From the NCBI GenBank assembly GCA_002898995.1, contig BEIM01000005.1:1-21585 (forward strand): 21,585 bases of DNA, given 5' to 3'. How positions within the stretch are numbered: position 1 is the stretch's first letter; every line of letters begins with the position of its first letter. The notes beneath the pieces are model-generated. The model was not told the DNA's origin and did not search any database. It saw nothing but the letters and a program-made list of their open reading frames with translations. The DNA comes from a bacterium HR36 (GTDB lineage Bacteria; Planctomycetota; Planctomycetia; Gemmatales; HRBIN36). The position numbers and the translations under genes are program-made. Below, one piece after another: positions 1 through 8,900 of this stretch.

Positions 1-2
1 TA

Positions 3-1739
3 GCAGGGGGTAAACAGCCGCTAACTAATGAAGACGGCTCGGTGGTAGTAACGTTTAACGGGGAGATCTACAATAGCCCCGAATTAAGGCAACGGCTGCA
101 AACGCGCGGCCATGTCTTCCGCACCCGGACAGATACCGAGGTCTTAGTCCATCTCTATGAAGAGCATGAGATAGAAATGGTCTCTTATCTCCGCGGCATG
201 TTTGCCTTCGCCATTTGGGATACCAAGAAGAAACGTCTCCTCCTGGTCCGCGACCGCTTTGGCATTAAACCGCTATATTATGCGTGTACCACTGAATTCA
301 TTATTTTCGGTTCGCAACCATCCGCACTCCTTGCTACAGGAATGATTCGCCCCGAATTTGATCCCAAAGCCATTCCAAGTTTTCTCTATTATGGGTTTAA
401 CCCAGCCTGGCGATGCGTTTATCAAGGCATTAATAAGCTACCGCCTGCACACTACCTAGTTTGGCAGAAGGGCCAATCATACCCAACGAATCATAGTTAT
501 TGGACGGTACCATGTACAGACCCAGTTTCATTATCTTCCGAAGCCGTATTGGCAAAAACTAGGAATTACATTGCACACGCTGTAACCTCGAGCTTGCTGT
601 CTGATGTACCCATAGGTATAGCTCTAAGTGGTGGCCTCGATTCGAGCATACTGGCCTATCACATCACCACAGACGCTGAACTTTCTCCATTGTGTTTCAC
701 TGTACGTTGGGATAACATGTCCCCTAAAGATAACGAATGGCCCCTAGCCCAAGATGTTGCCAGGCAGCTTGGATTTCATGAGCAAATGACCGCTATTGAT
801 CCCCACACTACTGACGATCCTCTCGTTGCAATTTATCGGACATTAGACGAGCCATTAGGCGACACCTCTATCGTGCCATTGTATTCTCTATGTGTGGCCG
901 CACGGTCTCGTGTCAAAGTATTGATCACCGGAGATGGAGGTGATGAATTTTTCGCTGGTTACAGGCGATATCTCATTAATCTATATGAATTACGGCTTTC
1001 GCGGGCACTTCCCCAACACATAATTCGGTTATTGCATGCTGCCACCGCATCTTTGGACAAATTGCGTATGGTGCGCGGAGAAACTAAACTCACGAGAATG
1101 CTGAAGCGAATTCTCCTAGACCCAGGTCTTTTCTATACCGTTTCCTTGGGCCAAGTCCCGCTATCTTCGATATTTTCTTGGCTAAGTCCTGAGTTAACAG
1201 AAGCGTTTTTCACTGATCTTGCAATGCTTGCTTCCATCTGGCATGATGCTCCCCACCAAGACGATTTACACCGAATGATTTACTGTGACTTGCACTGCCT
1301 GCTTCCGGAAGCATTGCTTATGAAATCCGATCGTGCTAGTATGTCTGTCGGCCTAGAAATCAGACCGGCGTTACTCGACCATGATTTACTTGGCTGGGCA
1401 ATGTCCATACCTACTTCACATCATATCAGCGGCTGTCAGACCAAGTGCCTGTTGCGACGCGTCTACCGGAAGGTACTCCCTCCCTCTGTTCTCAAAGCAC
1501 GAAAGAATGGCTTTCATCTAAGAGGGTTGAGCGAATTTCTCGTAAAGTATGTTCCACACCTTATAGCACGTCTGCGAGAACTTACTCCATTAGCAATGTA
1601 TCTAAATATATCCGCATGTGAAAAAAGCATTTCACATTTCCAAAGCGGACGCTTGGACTTAGCTCAAGGGATATGGAATCTTTTCAGCTTAGTGACGTGG
1701 TATTCTCATTGGGGCTCCAATGTTCCGCATTCCTTCTAA
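3..1739 (+). CDS. AsnB-type glutamine-dependent amidotransferase (asparagine synthase family), 5' partial
   Basis: This is a class II glutamine amidotransferase fused to an ATP-dependent asparagine-synthase domain. It transfers ammonia from glutamine to an activated carboxylate, either aspartate or, in polysaccharide loci, possibly a sugar acid. The reading frame is open to the left edge, so the catalytic Cys2 and about 50 residues are missing. A GTG at 42 is internal, because the codons before it already read as family sequence (NEDGSVVVTFNGEIYN). The glutaminase half shows FNGEIYN, RTDTEVLVHLYEEHE and RDRFGIKPLYY. The synthase half shows the PP-loop SGGLDSS at 627-647, GDGGDEFFAGYRR near 930-968, and the SDRASMSVGLEIRPALLDHDL region. 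The next gene starts 30 bases downstream. Exosortase-linked exopolysaccharide loci carry dedicated paralogues of this family, and the context favours that over a housekeeping asnB. The family call is firm; the substrate is unknown. Confidence 0.93.
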   Translation, partial: AGGKQPLTNEDGSVVVTFNGEIYNSPELRQRLQTRGHVFRTRTDTEVLVHLYEEHEIEMVSYLRGMFAFAIWDTKKKRLLLVRDRFGIKPLYYACTTEFIIFGSQPSALLATGMIRPEFDPKAIPSFLYYGFNPAWRCVYQGINKLPPAHYLVWQKGQSYPTNHSYWTVPCTDPVSLSSEAVLAKTRNYIAHAVTSSLLSDVPIGIALSGGLDSSILAYHITTDAELSPLCFTVRWDNMSPKDNEWPLAQDVARQLGFHEQMTAIDPHTTDDPLVAIYRTLDEPLGDTSIVPLYSLCVAARSRVKVLITGDGGDEFFAGYRRYLINLYELRLSRALPQHIIRLLHAATASLDKLRMVRGETKLTRMLKRILLDPGLFYTVSLGQVPLSSIFSWLSPELTEAFFTDLAMLASIWHDAPHQDDLHRMIYCDLHCLLPEALLMKSDRASMSVGLEIRPALLDHDLLGWAMSIPTSHHISGCQTKCLLRRVYRKVLPPSVLKARKNGFHLRGLSEFLVKYVPHLIARLRELTPLAMYLNISACEKSISHFQSGRLDLAQGIWNLFSLVTWYSHWGSNVPHSF

Positions 1740-1769
1740 TTATAGGCCATCGAGGAAATCCTAATCTAC

Positions 1770-4367
1770 ATGAAAGGCGCAATGTCTAACAACCACAGAC
1801 TGTGGATGGTGCCTCTGTGGTTAGTGCATCAGCCACCTGTATCATCCTTTCTCCCCTTTGTATTCTCTGCTCCTTTACCATCTGACCTAGCGACTCGCCC
1901 TTGTGCTATCATAATTAATGGTAAAGTGCTGTGTCCCTGCGATTGTTTTCACCTAAATGCTCCCGCCGTCTCTGACATGCCATGGCTTCAGTTTGCAACT
2001 GTACTAACCCCCGAAATTACCCAGTCCGATCTTGTCGAAATTGCGGTTACTGAATATACGCCGGATGGAGCATTGGTACAGCATTGTGAGACTATATCTT
2101 GTCCAGCGGTGAGTCTCGACAAATTCGACAACGCGATTCGTCTAACATTTTCTCTCGGTAGCAGTCTCATCTCCCGAATGCGACTAGAGGCACCAAGAGT
2201 TATCTTGAATAACAAGTATGAAGTTCAGGGAATGCTAAAATATTATATGATTCTCCGCGCTGGTCGTTTCGTTCGCCTCATCCGATTTCTGATTGATTTT
2301 CCCGAGTGTAGATCATTGATTGGTTGGCTAGACATAGTGTGTTGGACATTCACGCCCTTCGTACGATGGGAATACCGCCTCACTAACAGAAATGCCGCTG
2401 AGCATCGGAGTGGACTATGGGATCTCGGTGATAAGTCTTCCTTATCGATAAGCTCGTTAGGTCTTAGCTTATACTCGGAGGACGACCTACATGAAGTATA
2501 TTACAGTTTAGACGGAGAGGAAAAATATCAGCAGCTTGACTGCCCGGAGCTGCTAATCCATCAGGAAAGCAGTGGATCAAAGTACTGGCAACATGCTAAT
2601 CATGTCACTCAGTCGGGACGCCTCCCCTTCCGCTTTGCGGGGGCGGTAGCGGAGACAGAAAAAGCAACTGTTTATGCAACTAAGTTTGGTCCGGTGTGGA
2701 GTCACAAGTACCTTGGTCATTATTTGACTGTCACTCTCGACCCGTTTTGGAGCGCCTTTCCTCGAGCCGTAAGAATATCGCGAGACTGTGCCGTTATTGA
2801 AGCTTTACCGTTATTACCTCCTCACTGCCGGCAGTTGTACGAATTGCAAGGGGGCGAGTGCTTGCGCCTGCGCGGTGTGATATTTAATTCACCAAACGGC
2901 TTACCTAACAAAAGGGCCCTGGAATGGTACAAGGGGCCGTGCCATGCATTTCCAACGTGGGATTATCTCCTCAAATGTAAAGCACTAACCACGTTCGGTA
3001 TCTATGGCACGCCAAGAGAATCTAAATGGATTCAGTACATATCTGCGTTCGATATCATCCAGGAATTAGAAACCAAGGTAGTACAGCAGGATGAGTTGGG
3101 ATGGCGACACCTCGGAGACATACCGGCTGATCACGAACGTGTATATTACCGGCGCAGTAGCCCGTTCGTTTCTCATTTCAATAATCAATATGACCTCTTA
3201 GCAGGCTTGCTGTATCTACTGCTATATAGTCGTGATTCTCGCCTGCTGGACCTCATTCACGGGATGAGCAGGCATATAGCAGATATTGACGTTTACCACA
3301 CTGACAAGGATCGATCTGCCTACAATCACGGTTTGTTCTGGCATACCGACCATTATAAGAGCGCGGGTTTGGCGACGCATAGAAGCTTTAGCCGAACCCA
3401 AGGGTCTGGTCAGATAACACACGGCGGTGGACCAAGTTGCGAGCATCTGTATAGCACAGGTTTGTGCATATATTATCTTCTTACTGGAGAATCATGGGCT
3501 AGAGACACAGTTTTAGAGTTGGCCGATTTCGTGATATCGTGCGATGACGGGGGTCAAACAGGTTTGCGATACTTAGATAAAGGGCCTACGGGACTGGCAA
3601 GCCGAACGAGAGACGATGACTATCACGGGCCTGGAAGAGGCCCGGGCAACGCTATTGAAGCGCTGCTTAATGCGTGGTTGTTGACGGCAGATATTCGCTA
3701 TTGGCATAAGATCCGCGATTTAATTCACAGATGTATACACCCCAGCGATGATGTTGCATCACTCGGACTGTTGGATGCAGAAAGGCGCTGGTCTTATACA
3801 GTATTCTTAGAAGCAGTGCTTCGATTCCTTCACATTGCCGCGCAGAACCGAGTTCTTGACGCAACTGTGTTTTATGCAACGCAGGCGTTAGTACAGTATG
3901 CTAAGTGGATGGTCGTTTACGAAAGGCCTTATCTGGAGAACGCGCACCAATTGGAATACCCCACAGAAACGTGGCCGTGCCAGGATTTGAGGAAATCGCT
4001 CATACTGAGAGCGACTGCCCAACTCGCTAACAGCCTTTGGAGTCGACGCATGTTAGACAAAGCGGCGGAGATTTCCCAGGCAGCATGGATCGCGATAGCA
4101 AAATTTAGCACACGTTACATGACTCGGCCTATCGCCTTATTGCTTAATGTTGGATTCCGGGAAGCCTGTCTGGCAGGATGCCAGGACAACGCGTTGCCAG
4201 CTAGTTTGGTGGAGAACACACAATATGGCGCATGGCCTCCCCGGCAGAAATTTCTGCCGATCCAGAGAAGGATACTAGCCAAATTGCCAGCGCCGTGCCG
4301 CTGGGTACTGGCAGTTCTAAGGGGATGGGCGTCCCGAATCAATAAACTTGTGATCCTATCTAAATAA
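1770..4367 (+). CDS. Large hypothetical protein with probable alpha/alpha-toroid (lyase- or hydrolase-like) C-terminus
   Basis: I cannot name this 865-residue protein with certainty. The first ~430 residues look beta-rich. The C-terminal half is helical and carries conserved-looking His/Asp/Glu/Arg motifs: NHGLFWHTDHY near residue 518, THRSFSR, GGGPSCEHLYSTGL near 550, DDDYHGPGRGPGNAIEALLNAW near 615, IHPSDD, and ERPYLENAHQLEYPTETW near 718. This beta-then-helical layout resembles the PcRGLX/YetA-like family (exo-rhamnogalacturonan lyase type, alpha/alpha toroid at the C-terminus), but that match is from memory and tentative. No convincing signal peptide is visible. GAGGAAA at about 1752 precedes ATG 1770, and ATG 1782 is an alternative start. 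It sits between the amidotransferase and the glycosyltransferases, so a role in modifying or trimming the polysaccharide is inferred. Confidence 0.75.
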   Translation: MKGAMSNNHRLWMVPLWLVHQPPVSSFLPFVFSAPLPSDLATRPCAIIINGKVLCPCDCFHLNAPAVSDMPWLQFATVLTPEITQSDLVEIAVTEYTPDGALVQHCETISCPAVSLDKFDNAIRLTFSLGSSLISRMRLEAPRVILNNKYEVQGMLKYYMILRAGRFVRLIRFLIDFPECRSLIGWLDIVCWTFTPFVRWEYRLTNRNAAEHRSGLWDLGDKSSLSISSLGLSLYSEDDLHEVYYSLDGEEKYQQLDCPELLIHQESSGSKYWQHANHVTQSGRLPFRFAGAVAETEKATVYATKFGPVWSHKYLGHYLTVTLDPFWSAFPRAVRISRDCAVIEALPLLPPHCRQLYELQGGECLRLRGVIFNSPNGLPNKRALEWYKGPCHAFPTWDYLLKCKALTTFGIYGTPRESKWIQYISAFDIIQELETKVVQQDELGWRHLGDIPADHERVYYRRSSPFVSHFNNQYDLLAGLLYLLLYSRDSRLLDLIHGMSRHIADIDVYHTDKDRSAYNHGLFWHTDHYKSAGLATHRSFSRTQGSGQITHGGGPSCEHLYSTGLCIYYLLTGESWARDTVLELADFVISCDDGGQTGLRYLDKGPTGLASRTRDDDYHGPGRGPGNAIEALLNAWLLTADIRYWHKIRDLIHRCIHPSDDVASLGLLDAERRWSYTVFLEAVLRFLHIAAQNRVLDATVFYATQALVQYAKWMVVYERPYLENAHQLEYPTETWPCQDLRKSLILRATAQLANSLWSRRMLDKAAEISQAAWIAIAKFSTRYMTRPIALLLNVGFREACLAGCQDNALPASLVENTQYGAWPPRQKFLPIQRRILAKLPAPCRWVLAVLRGWASRINKLVILSK

Positions 4368-4408
4368 TACACACTGCTAAAGACTGAGTGGTCGTGGAGA
4401 CGGCGCAA

Positions 4409-5566
4409 ATGGGAAAGATAGCACAGGTAATCCACAGTCTAAATCCAGGAGGAGCTGAGATCATCGCCTCTAAGTTGGCCATTGCGCTCAGGCATTTGTA
4501 CGAATTCATTGTAATCGAATTGGACGGAGATGGCCCTCTGGAAGATGAACTTACACGTTGTCGGATTCCTGTTAAGATCGTTGGGCGCCATAGTGGAATA
4601 GATTATAGGGCTATCAGTCGCCTGAGGCAGTTGTTCAGGGCAGAAAACGTCGTTTTGTGCCATGCACACCAATATACACCGTTCGTCTATTCATTGCTGG
4701 CACGATGCTGTGGACGGTTCGTTCCAATCATATTCACAGAGCACGGCCGATTTTTCCCTGACTCGAGAAAAGTTAGGCGTCTCTTTTTCAATCGCTTGCT
4801 TTTGCGCAAGCAGGACAAGATCACTGCGGTGGGCGAGTCCGTGGCAAGGGCGCTGGTCGTTAATGAAGGTTTTTCACCAGAGCGAATTGTTGTTATTCCA
4901 AATGGTATAGATTCACAAGTTTTCAAGCCTGCCGATGGCAAGCGAAAACGAGAAATTCGTAAGGAATTGCAATTGGACAATAAATGTTTTGTAATTACTA
5001 TGGTGGCGCGTTTAGATCCCATCAAGGACCATTCTACTGCCATCCGCGCCCTTGAACGTGTAGCTATCCATTATCCTGAGGTGCGCTTAGTACTGGTAGG
5101 GGACGGTCCTTTGCGTGAAAACGTGGTTAGGGAAATTGTGTCGCGAGGACTAGTAGGCTTAGTCTTGTTGTGTGGTGAACAGAAAAACATCGTTCCTTAC
5201 TACCAATGTGCGGATTGCTTCCTATTGACGAGTATCAGTGAGGGGACACCACTTGCTGTGCTGGAGGCGATGGCGTGTGGTCTGCCTGTAGTGGCGACTG
5301 AATGTGGTGACCTAGAGCAAATAGTAGAACCAGGAAAGACAGGATACTTGGCCCCAGTCGGGGATGATGCCATGCTCGCGCACTACTTGCTCCAGTTAGC
5401 TTTAAGCCCTGAAAGGAGGCGTCGCATGGGTATGGCAGCAAGATTGGCGTGTCAACGCAAATATAATTGGTCGAATACAGTGGCTAAATATGCGGAAATC
5501 TATGATTCGGCACTCCGAGAAACAGACGATGAATACCACGCACGCAGCTTTTCTCTTTTTTGCTGA
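4409..5566 (+). CDS. Glycosyltransferase family 4
   Basis: This is a GT-B retaining glycosyltransferase of about 385 residues that would add a sugar from a nucleotide-sugar donor to the growing exopolysaccharide at the cytoplasmic membrane face. The N-terminal acceptor domain begins KIAQVIHSLNPGGAE with its glycine loop. The C-terminal donor domain has VVIPNGID, MVARLDPIKD, LVGDGPLRE and the GT4 E-x7-E motif (EGTPLAVLE) followed by AMACGLPVVAT. The ATG at 4409 is preferred over the GTG at 4388, because GGAG at 4396-4399 stands 9 bases before it and the family normally starts at this point. Its 3' end overlaps the next glycosyltransferase gene by about 38 bases, which suggests translational coupling. 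Donor and acceptor sugars cannot be read from the sequence. Confidence 0.93.
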   Translation: MGKIAQVIHSLNPGGAEIIASKLAIALRHLYEFIVIELDGDGPLEDELTRCRIPVKIVGRHSGIDYRAISRLRQLFRAENVVLCHAHQYTPFVYSLLARCCGRFVPIIFTEHGRFFPDSRKVRRLFFNRLLLRKQDKITAVGESVARALVVNEGFSPERIVVIPNGIDSQVFKPADGKRKREIRKELQLDNKCFVITMVARLDPIKDHSTAIRALERVAIHYPEVRLVLVGDGPLRENVVREIVSRGLVGLVLLCGEQKNIVPYYQCADCFLLTSISEGTPLAVLEAMACGLPVVATECGDLEQIVEPGKTGYLAPVGDDAMLAHYLLQLALSPERRRRMGMAARLACQRKYNWSNTVAKYAEIYDSALRETDDEYHARSFSLFC

Positions 5567-6683
5567 CGATTGGGGCCGACATCCTTCGAGTGCTCAGTAC
5601 CTGGCAAGAGAATTCGCCAAATTTTATCCCGTAGCCTGGGTGAATACTATAGGCATGCGTTGCCCCCGAATGGACGGGTATACTTTGCGCAGAGGCATGG
5701 AAAAAGTGATACAATGGTTAAGGCCGGCTCGGTTTGTAAGGAAACCCAACGATGTCCATGTGCTAAATCCCGTGCAAATCCCCGACTGGCGCAGCCCATA
5801 TAGCCGTCGTATCAATTGTGGCCTAATCGCTCGGGATTTGACTAAGTATCTCCATGAGCGGAAACGGCGTGTGATCGGGATAAGCACGCTGCCACTGCCT
5901 TGGGAGTGGCAACATAACCTAGCAGTAGATGCTTGGGTGTATTACTGTGTAGATAACTTCGCAGAATGGCCCGGCCTTGATGGATCGTTGCTTCGCGCAG
6001 ACGAGGAACACTTTATTCGTCTTGCTCGCCTAATTGTCGCCGTCAGCGAAGTACTATGCCAGCATATCTCCTCGATGGGACGTGCTAGTTATCTCCTGCC
6101 ACACGGTATAGACCTTGAATGTTGGACTAATGGCCAGATATTAGGAAAAAAAGTAAACTATGATATTCCGCATCCTTGTGTTATGTGGTGGGGTCTGATT
6201 GATGAGCGAATCGACTGGGACTGGATAAACTATGCCAGTAGAGCGCTCCCGGATTTTCATTTTATCTTCGTAGGCAGAATGCTGTATGTACCGCCGGCTA
6301 TACTGAGGACCAAAAATGTGCATCTCATGGGACATGTAGATCCTTGTAAGTTGCCGGCATTATCACGCAGTGCAGATGTCCTGATGATGCCGTACATAGA
6401 CGCTCCGGTAACGCGTGCTATGCAGCCGCTTAAGATGCTCGAGTATCTTGCCAGCGGGCGGCCAATCGTAGCGAGGCGACTTCCTGCATTAGAAAAATGG
6501 AGAGGATTAGTTTCGCTTGTTGCGGACAAGTACGCTTTTGCCAACGCTATTGAGCAAGCGCGAGCACAAGCGGCAAGTTTGGAAGAGAGAACAGAACGCT
6601 TGCAATATCTAAGAAGCCACACGTGGGAAGCGAAGGCACAGCAATTCCTTTGCTGGCTGCGACAGCATGGGCTGATCCAATAG
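5529..6683 (+). CDS. Glycosyltransferase, GT-B fold, second of three in the cluster
   Basis: This is a putative sugar transferase of about 384 residues. The N-terminus reads FLFFADDWGRHPSSAQYLAR followed by VAWVNTIGMRCPR, a motif pair I associate with one group of exopolysaccharide glycosyltransferases. The C-terminal donor domain has LLPHGIDLECW, FHFIFVGRM and PLKMLEYLASGRPIVA, typical of GT-B enzymes. The frame is open from an ATG at 5490, but that start would bury 77 bases in the upstream gene. The ATG at 5529 leaves a 38-base overlap and begins just before the conserved DDWGRHPSS segment, so I use it. The upstream sequence has only a weak ribosome-binding site (GAGAAA), consistent with coupling to translation of the preceding gene. 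The sugar specificity is unknown. Confidence 0.9.
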   Translation: MNTTHAAFLFFADDWGRHPSSAQYLAREFAKFYPVAWVNTIGMRCPRMDGYTLRRGMEKVIQWLRPARFVRKPNDVHVLNPVQIPDWRSPYSRRINCGLIARDLTKYLHERKRRVIGISTLPLPWEWQHNLAVDAWVYYCVDNFAEWPGLDGSLLRADEEHFIRLARLIVAVSEVLCQHISSMGRASYLLPHGIDLECWTNGQILGKKVNYDIPHPCVMWWGLIDERIDWDWINYASRALPDFHFIFVGRMLYVPPAILRTKNVHLMGHVDPCKLPALSRSADVLMMPYIDAPVTRAMQPLKMLEYLASGRPIVARRLPALEKWRGLVSLVADKYAFANAIEQARAQAASLEERTERLQYLRSHTWEAKAQQFLCWLRQHGLIQ

Positions 6684-6699
6684 GAGGCGTATTACTGTC

Positions 6700-7839
6700 A
6701 TGTTGAGAGTGCTGGATGTCCGCGTCTTGCGGGGTCGCGGCGGTGGTCCAGAAAAAACATTGGCTTATTCTGCGCCTTATTTGGCCAGGCTAGGATATGA
6801 GATGATTTGTGTCTACCTGTGCGACCCGAAGGATGAAGACGCTCGGAGCACTGTTGACGAGATCGCCAGAAGGGGAACGCGGGTATATATGCTGGATGAT
6901 ACTGGTCCTCTGGATATTACGGTTCCTTATAACTTATATCGACTGGTGGACCAATTGGGAATATCTATTTATCACGGCCACGACTATAAAAGCAACGTAC
7001 TGGGCTGTTTGTTGGGGAATCCTTGTATTCGTGTCACGACGTTGCACGGATGGGTGCACTACACTCATCGGTTGAGATATTACTACGCGGTTGAGAAATG
7101 GTGTTTGCGGAAATTTGCGCGAGCGTACTGTGTTTCGCAGGAATTGTATCGTGCGGCATCGCGACTCGGTCTGGGCAGCAAACAGCTTTACTACCTGCCC
7201 AATGGGATCATCTTCGAGGAGTATAGAAGGGTAAACAACACGCATAAGGCCCGCGCTAAGTTGGGCATACCGCATCAGGGATTCTGTCTTGGAGCTGTTG
7301 GGCGGCTTTCGGAAGAAAAAAATTTTTCAGCACTGCTAATGAGTGTCAGGGTACTGCGTAGGGCTGGTTTTCCGGTATGGGGAATGCTTGTAGGAGATGG
7401 GCCTCTGAGACAGAAATTAGAACGACAGTCTTACGAGCAGGGAATCCGGGATCACATAGTTTTTGCGGGATACCAGCGGGACATCCGTCCATGGCTCGAG
7501 TGTATGGACGTTTACTTGTGTACGAGTACGCGAGAGGGAATGCCTAATAGTGTCCTGGAGGCAATGGCTATGGAAGTACCTATCATTGCCACGCGGGTCG
7601 GCGAAGTGCCTTACATGATTACACATGGCCGCGAAGGTGTCTTATTACCGAGTGCCGGTGTCGAGGAGATAGTAAAAGTGGTAACGGACATGATTCGAGG
7701 AAAATTGGACAAGGAAATGCTGGCGAAGCAGGCGCGAACGCGAGTAGAAACGGAGTTTAATTTCGATCGGCGTATGAGACTACTTGCCGCAGATTATGAC
7801 AAGTTGATCGCGCAGTATGGCAGAAGGGCAAGAGTCTAG
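6700..7839 (+). CDS. Glycosyltransferase family 4, third of three in the cluster
   Basis: This is a 379-residue GT4-type transferase. A glycine-rich acceptor loop (RVLRGRGGGPEKTLAYSAPYL) lies at the N-terminus, TTLHGWVHYTHR in the middle, and a donor domain follows with YLPNGIIFEEY, GAVGRLSEEKNFSALL, LVGDGPLRQKLE and the E-x7-E stretch EGMPNSVLEAMAMEVPIIATRVGEVPYMI (split here by function: catalytic glutamates, then donor loop). An excellent AGGAGG at 6682-6687 overlaps the stop codon of the previous gene and lies 12 bases before ATG 6700. It probably acts in the same polysaccharide assembly line as its neighbours, adding one residue of the repeat unit. The family call is firm and the specificity is unknown. 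Confidence 0.93.
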   Translation: MLRVLDVRVLRGRGGGPEKTLAYSAPYLARLGYEMICVYLCDPKDEDARSTVDEIARRGTRVYMLDDTGPLDITVPYNLYRLVDQLGISIYHGHDYKSNVLGCLLGNPCIRVTTLHGWVHYTHRLRYYYAVEKWCLRKFARAYCVSQELYRAASRLGLGSKQLYYLPNGIIFEEYRRVNNTHKARAKLGIPHQGFCLGAVGRLSEEKNFSALLMSVRVLRRAGFPVWGMLVGDGPLRQKLERQSYEQGIRDHIVFAGYQRDIRPWLECMDVYLCTSTREGMPNSVLEAMAMEVPIIATRVGEVPYMITHGREGVLLPSAGVEEIVKVVTDMIRGKLDKEMLAKQARTRVETEFNFDRRMRLLAADYDKLIAQYGRRARV

Positions 7840-7850
7840 GGTGCAAGAGC

Positions 7851-8900
7851 ATGCTGAGTATCCGAACATATAGTCGGCTTTATGACATACCCAGTCTGAC
7901 AGATTGGGACAAGCTAAGGCAAGGGAACGGGCGGTGGCGAGTGAGTGAGTCCATCTTGTGGATGGAGATTGCTCGGAATGCTTTAGGACACCGGCCTTAC
8001 TATGTAACCGCTTGGGAGGGAGAACTCCTCGCAGGGGCACTGGCCTTTGCGGAAATTCGAAGCTACATTTTCGGCTCGTTTCTCGTGAGCATGCCCTACG
8101 TCAACTGGGGAGGACCGGTAGCTGCCAACCACCAAGTAAAAAGCGCTCTTTTGGAGGCAGCTATACAGCTGGCAGAGCTACGAAGAGTCGACTACTTAGA
8201 GATCAGAGCGGATCTTGATACGACAGATGCTCGTTGGGTAAAACGCAGCGGCCAGAAGGTGATTATGCTCCTGGACTTATCGAGCAGCGAGGGCCAATTA
8301 TGGCAACGATTAGGGAGTAAGGTGCGAAATCAAGTGCGCAAGGCACAAAAATTGAGCATGAACCTTATATGTGGCGGAAAACAGTTAGCCGATGACTTTT
8401 GCAACATTTATAGCAGCAATATGCAATACTTAGGTACTCCGACCTACCCGGCGACGTTTGTTGCAACCATAGCCGAATGTTTTCGAGATCGATGCGAAAT
8501 TGTGCTAGTGTCTCAGGGCAAACGTCCAGTTGCAGGGGCTGTATTATTACATGGAAACGGCATCAGCGAAGTACCGCTAGCTGCATGTCTGCCGGAATAT
8601 CGCTCGAGCTGTGCCAGTATGCTCCTGTATTGGGAATTGTTACGGCGGAGCATAGAGCGAGGCAGCTTGGTCTTTGATTTTGGCCGGTGCACGAAAGATA
8701 GTGGGAGTTATCATTTCAAGAAGCAATGGGGTGCAAGAGCGCAGGAATTGGTGTGGTACTATTACATACGTAGGACGGATCCAGCGACTATGGCGAAAGA
8801 ACATCCGCGCTTCCGGGTATGGCAGAGTATCTGGAAGTGGCTTCCACAGTACTTAGCGCAACTGCTAGGCTCCTATATTGTTAGAGGAATACCAGTATGA
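7851..8900 (+). CDS. FemAB-like GNAT-fold transferase (XrtA/PEP-CTERM exopolysaccharide type)
   Basis: This 349-residue protein has the double-GNAT fold of FemAB proteins, which transfer acyl or aminoacyl groups. The recognisable pieces are DYLEIRADLDT, a basic helix SKVRNQVRKAQK near residues 156-166, VAGAVLLHGNGISEVPLAA, and VFDFGRCTKDSGSYHFKKQWGA near residues 277-297. The last matches the conserved GR-S/T-x-x-SG-x-Y-x-FK-x-x-WG ending of the FemAB group linked to exosortase A loci. It lies 11 bases after the third glycosyltransferase and overlaps the deacetylase gene by 4 bases (ATGA at 8897-8900), so the two are probably translationally coupled. No transmembrane segment is evident. The likely role is decorating a polysaccharide or its lipid-linked precursor; the donor group is unknown. 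Confidence 0.85.
   Translation: MLSIRTYSRLYDIPSLTDWDKLRQGNGRWRVSESILWMEIARNALGHRPYYVTAWEGELLAGALAFAEIRSYIFGSFLVSMPYVNWGGPVAANHQVKSALLEAAIQLAELRRVDYLEIRADLDTTDARWVKRSGQKVIMLLDLSSSEGQLWQRLGSKVRNQVRKAQKLSMNLICGGKQLADDFCNIYSSNMQYLGTPTYPATFVATIAECFRDRCEIVLVSQGKRPVAGAVLLHGNGISEVPLAACLPEYRSSCASMLLYWELLRRSIERGSLVFDFGRCTKDSGSYHFKKQWGARAQELVWYYYIRRTDPATMAKEHPRFRVWQSIWKWLPQYLAQLLGSYIVRGIPV

Noticed and set aside
4160..4195. CTGGCA/TGCCAG hairpin near the end of the 865-residue gene
   Set aside because: Short stem within coding sequence, about 180 bases before the stop and without a T-run.
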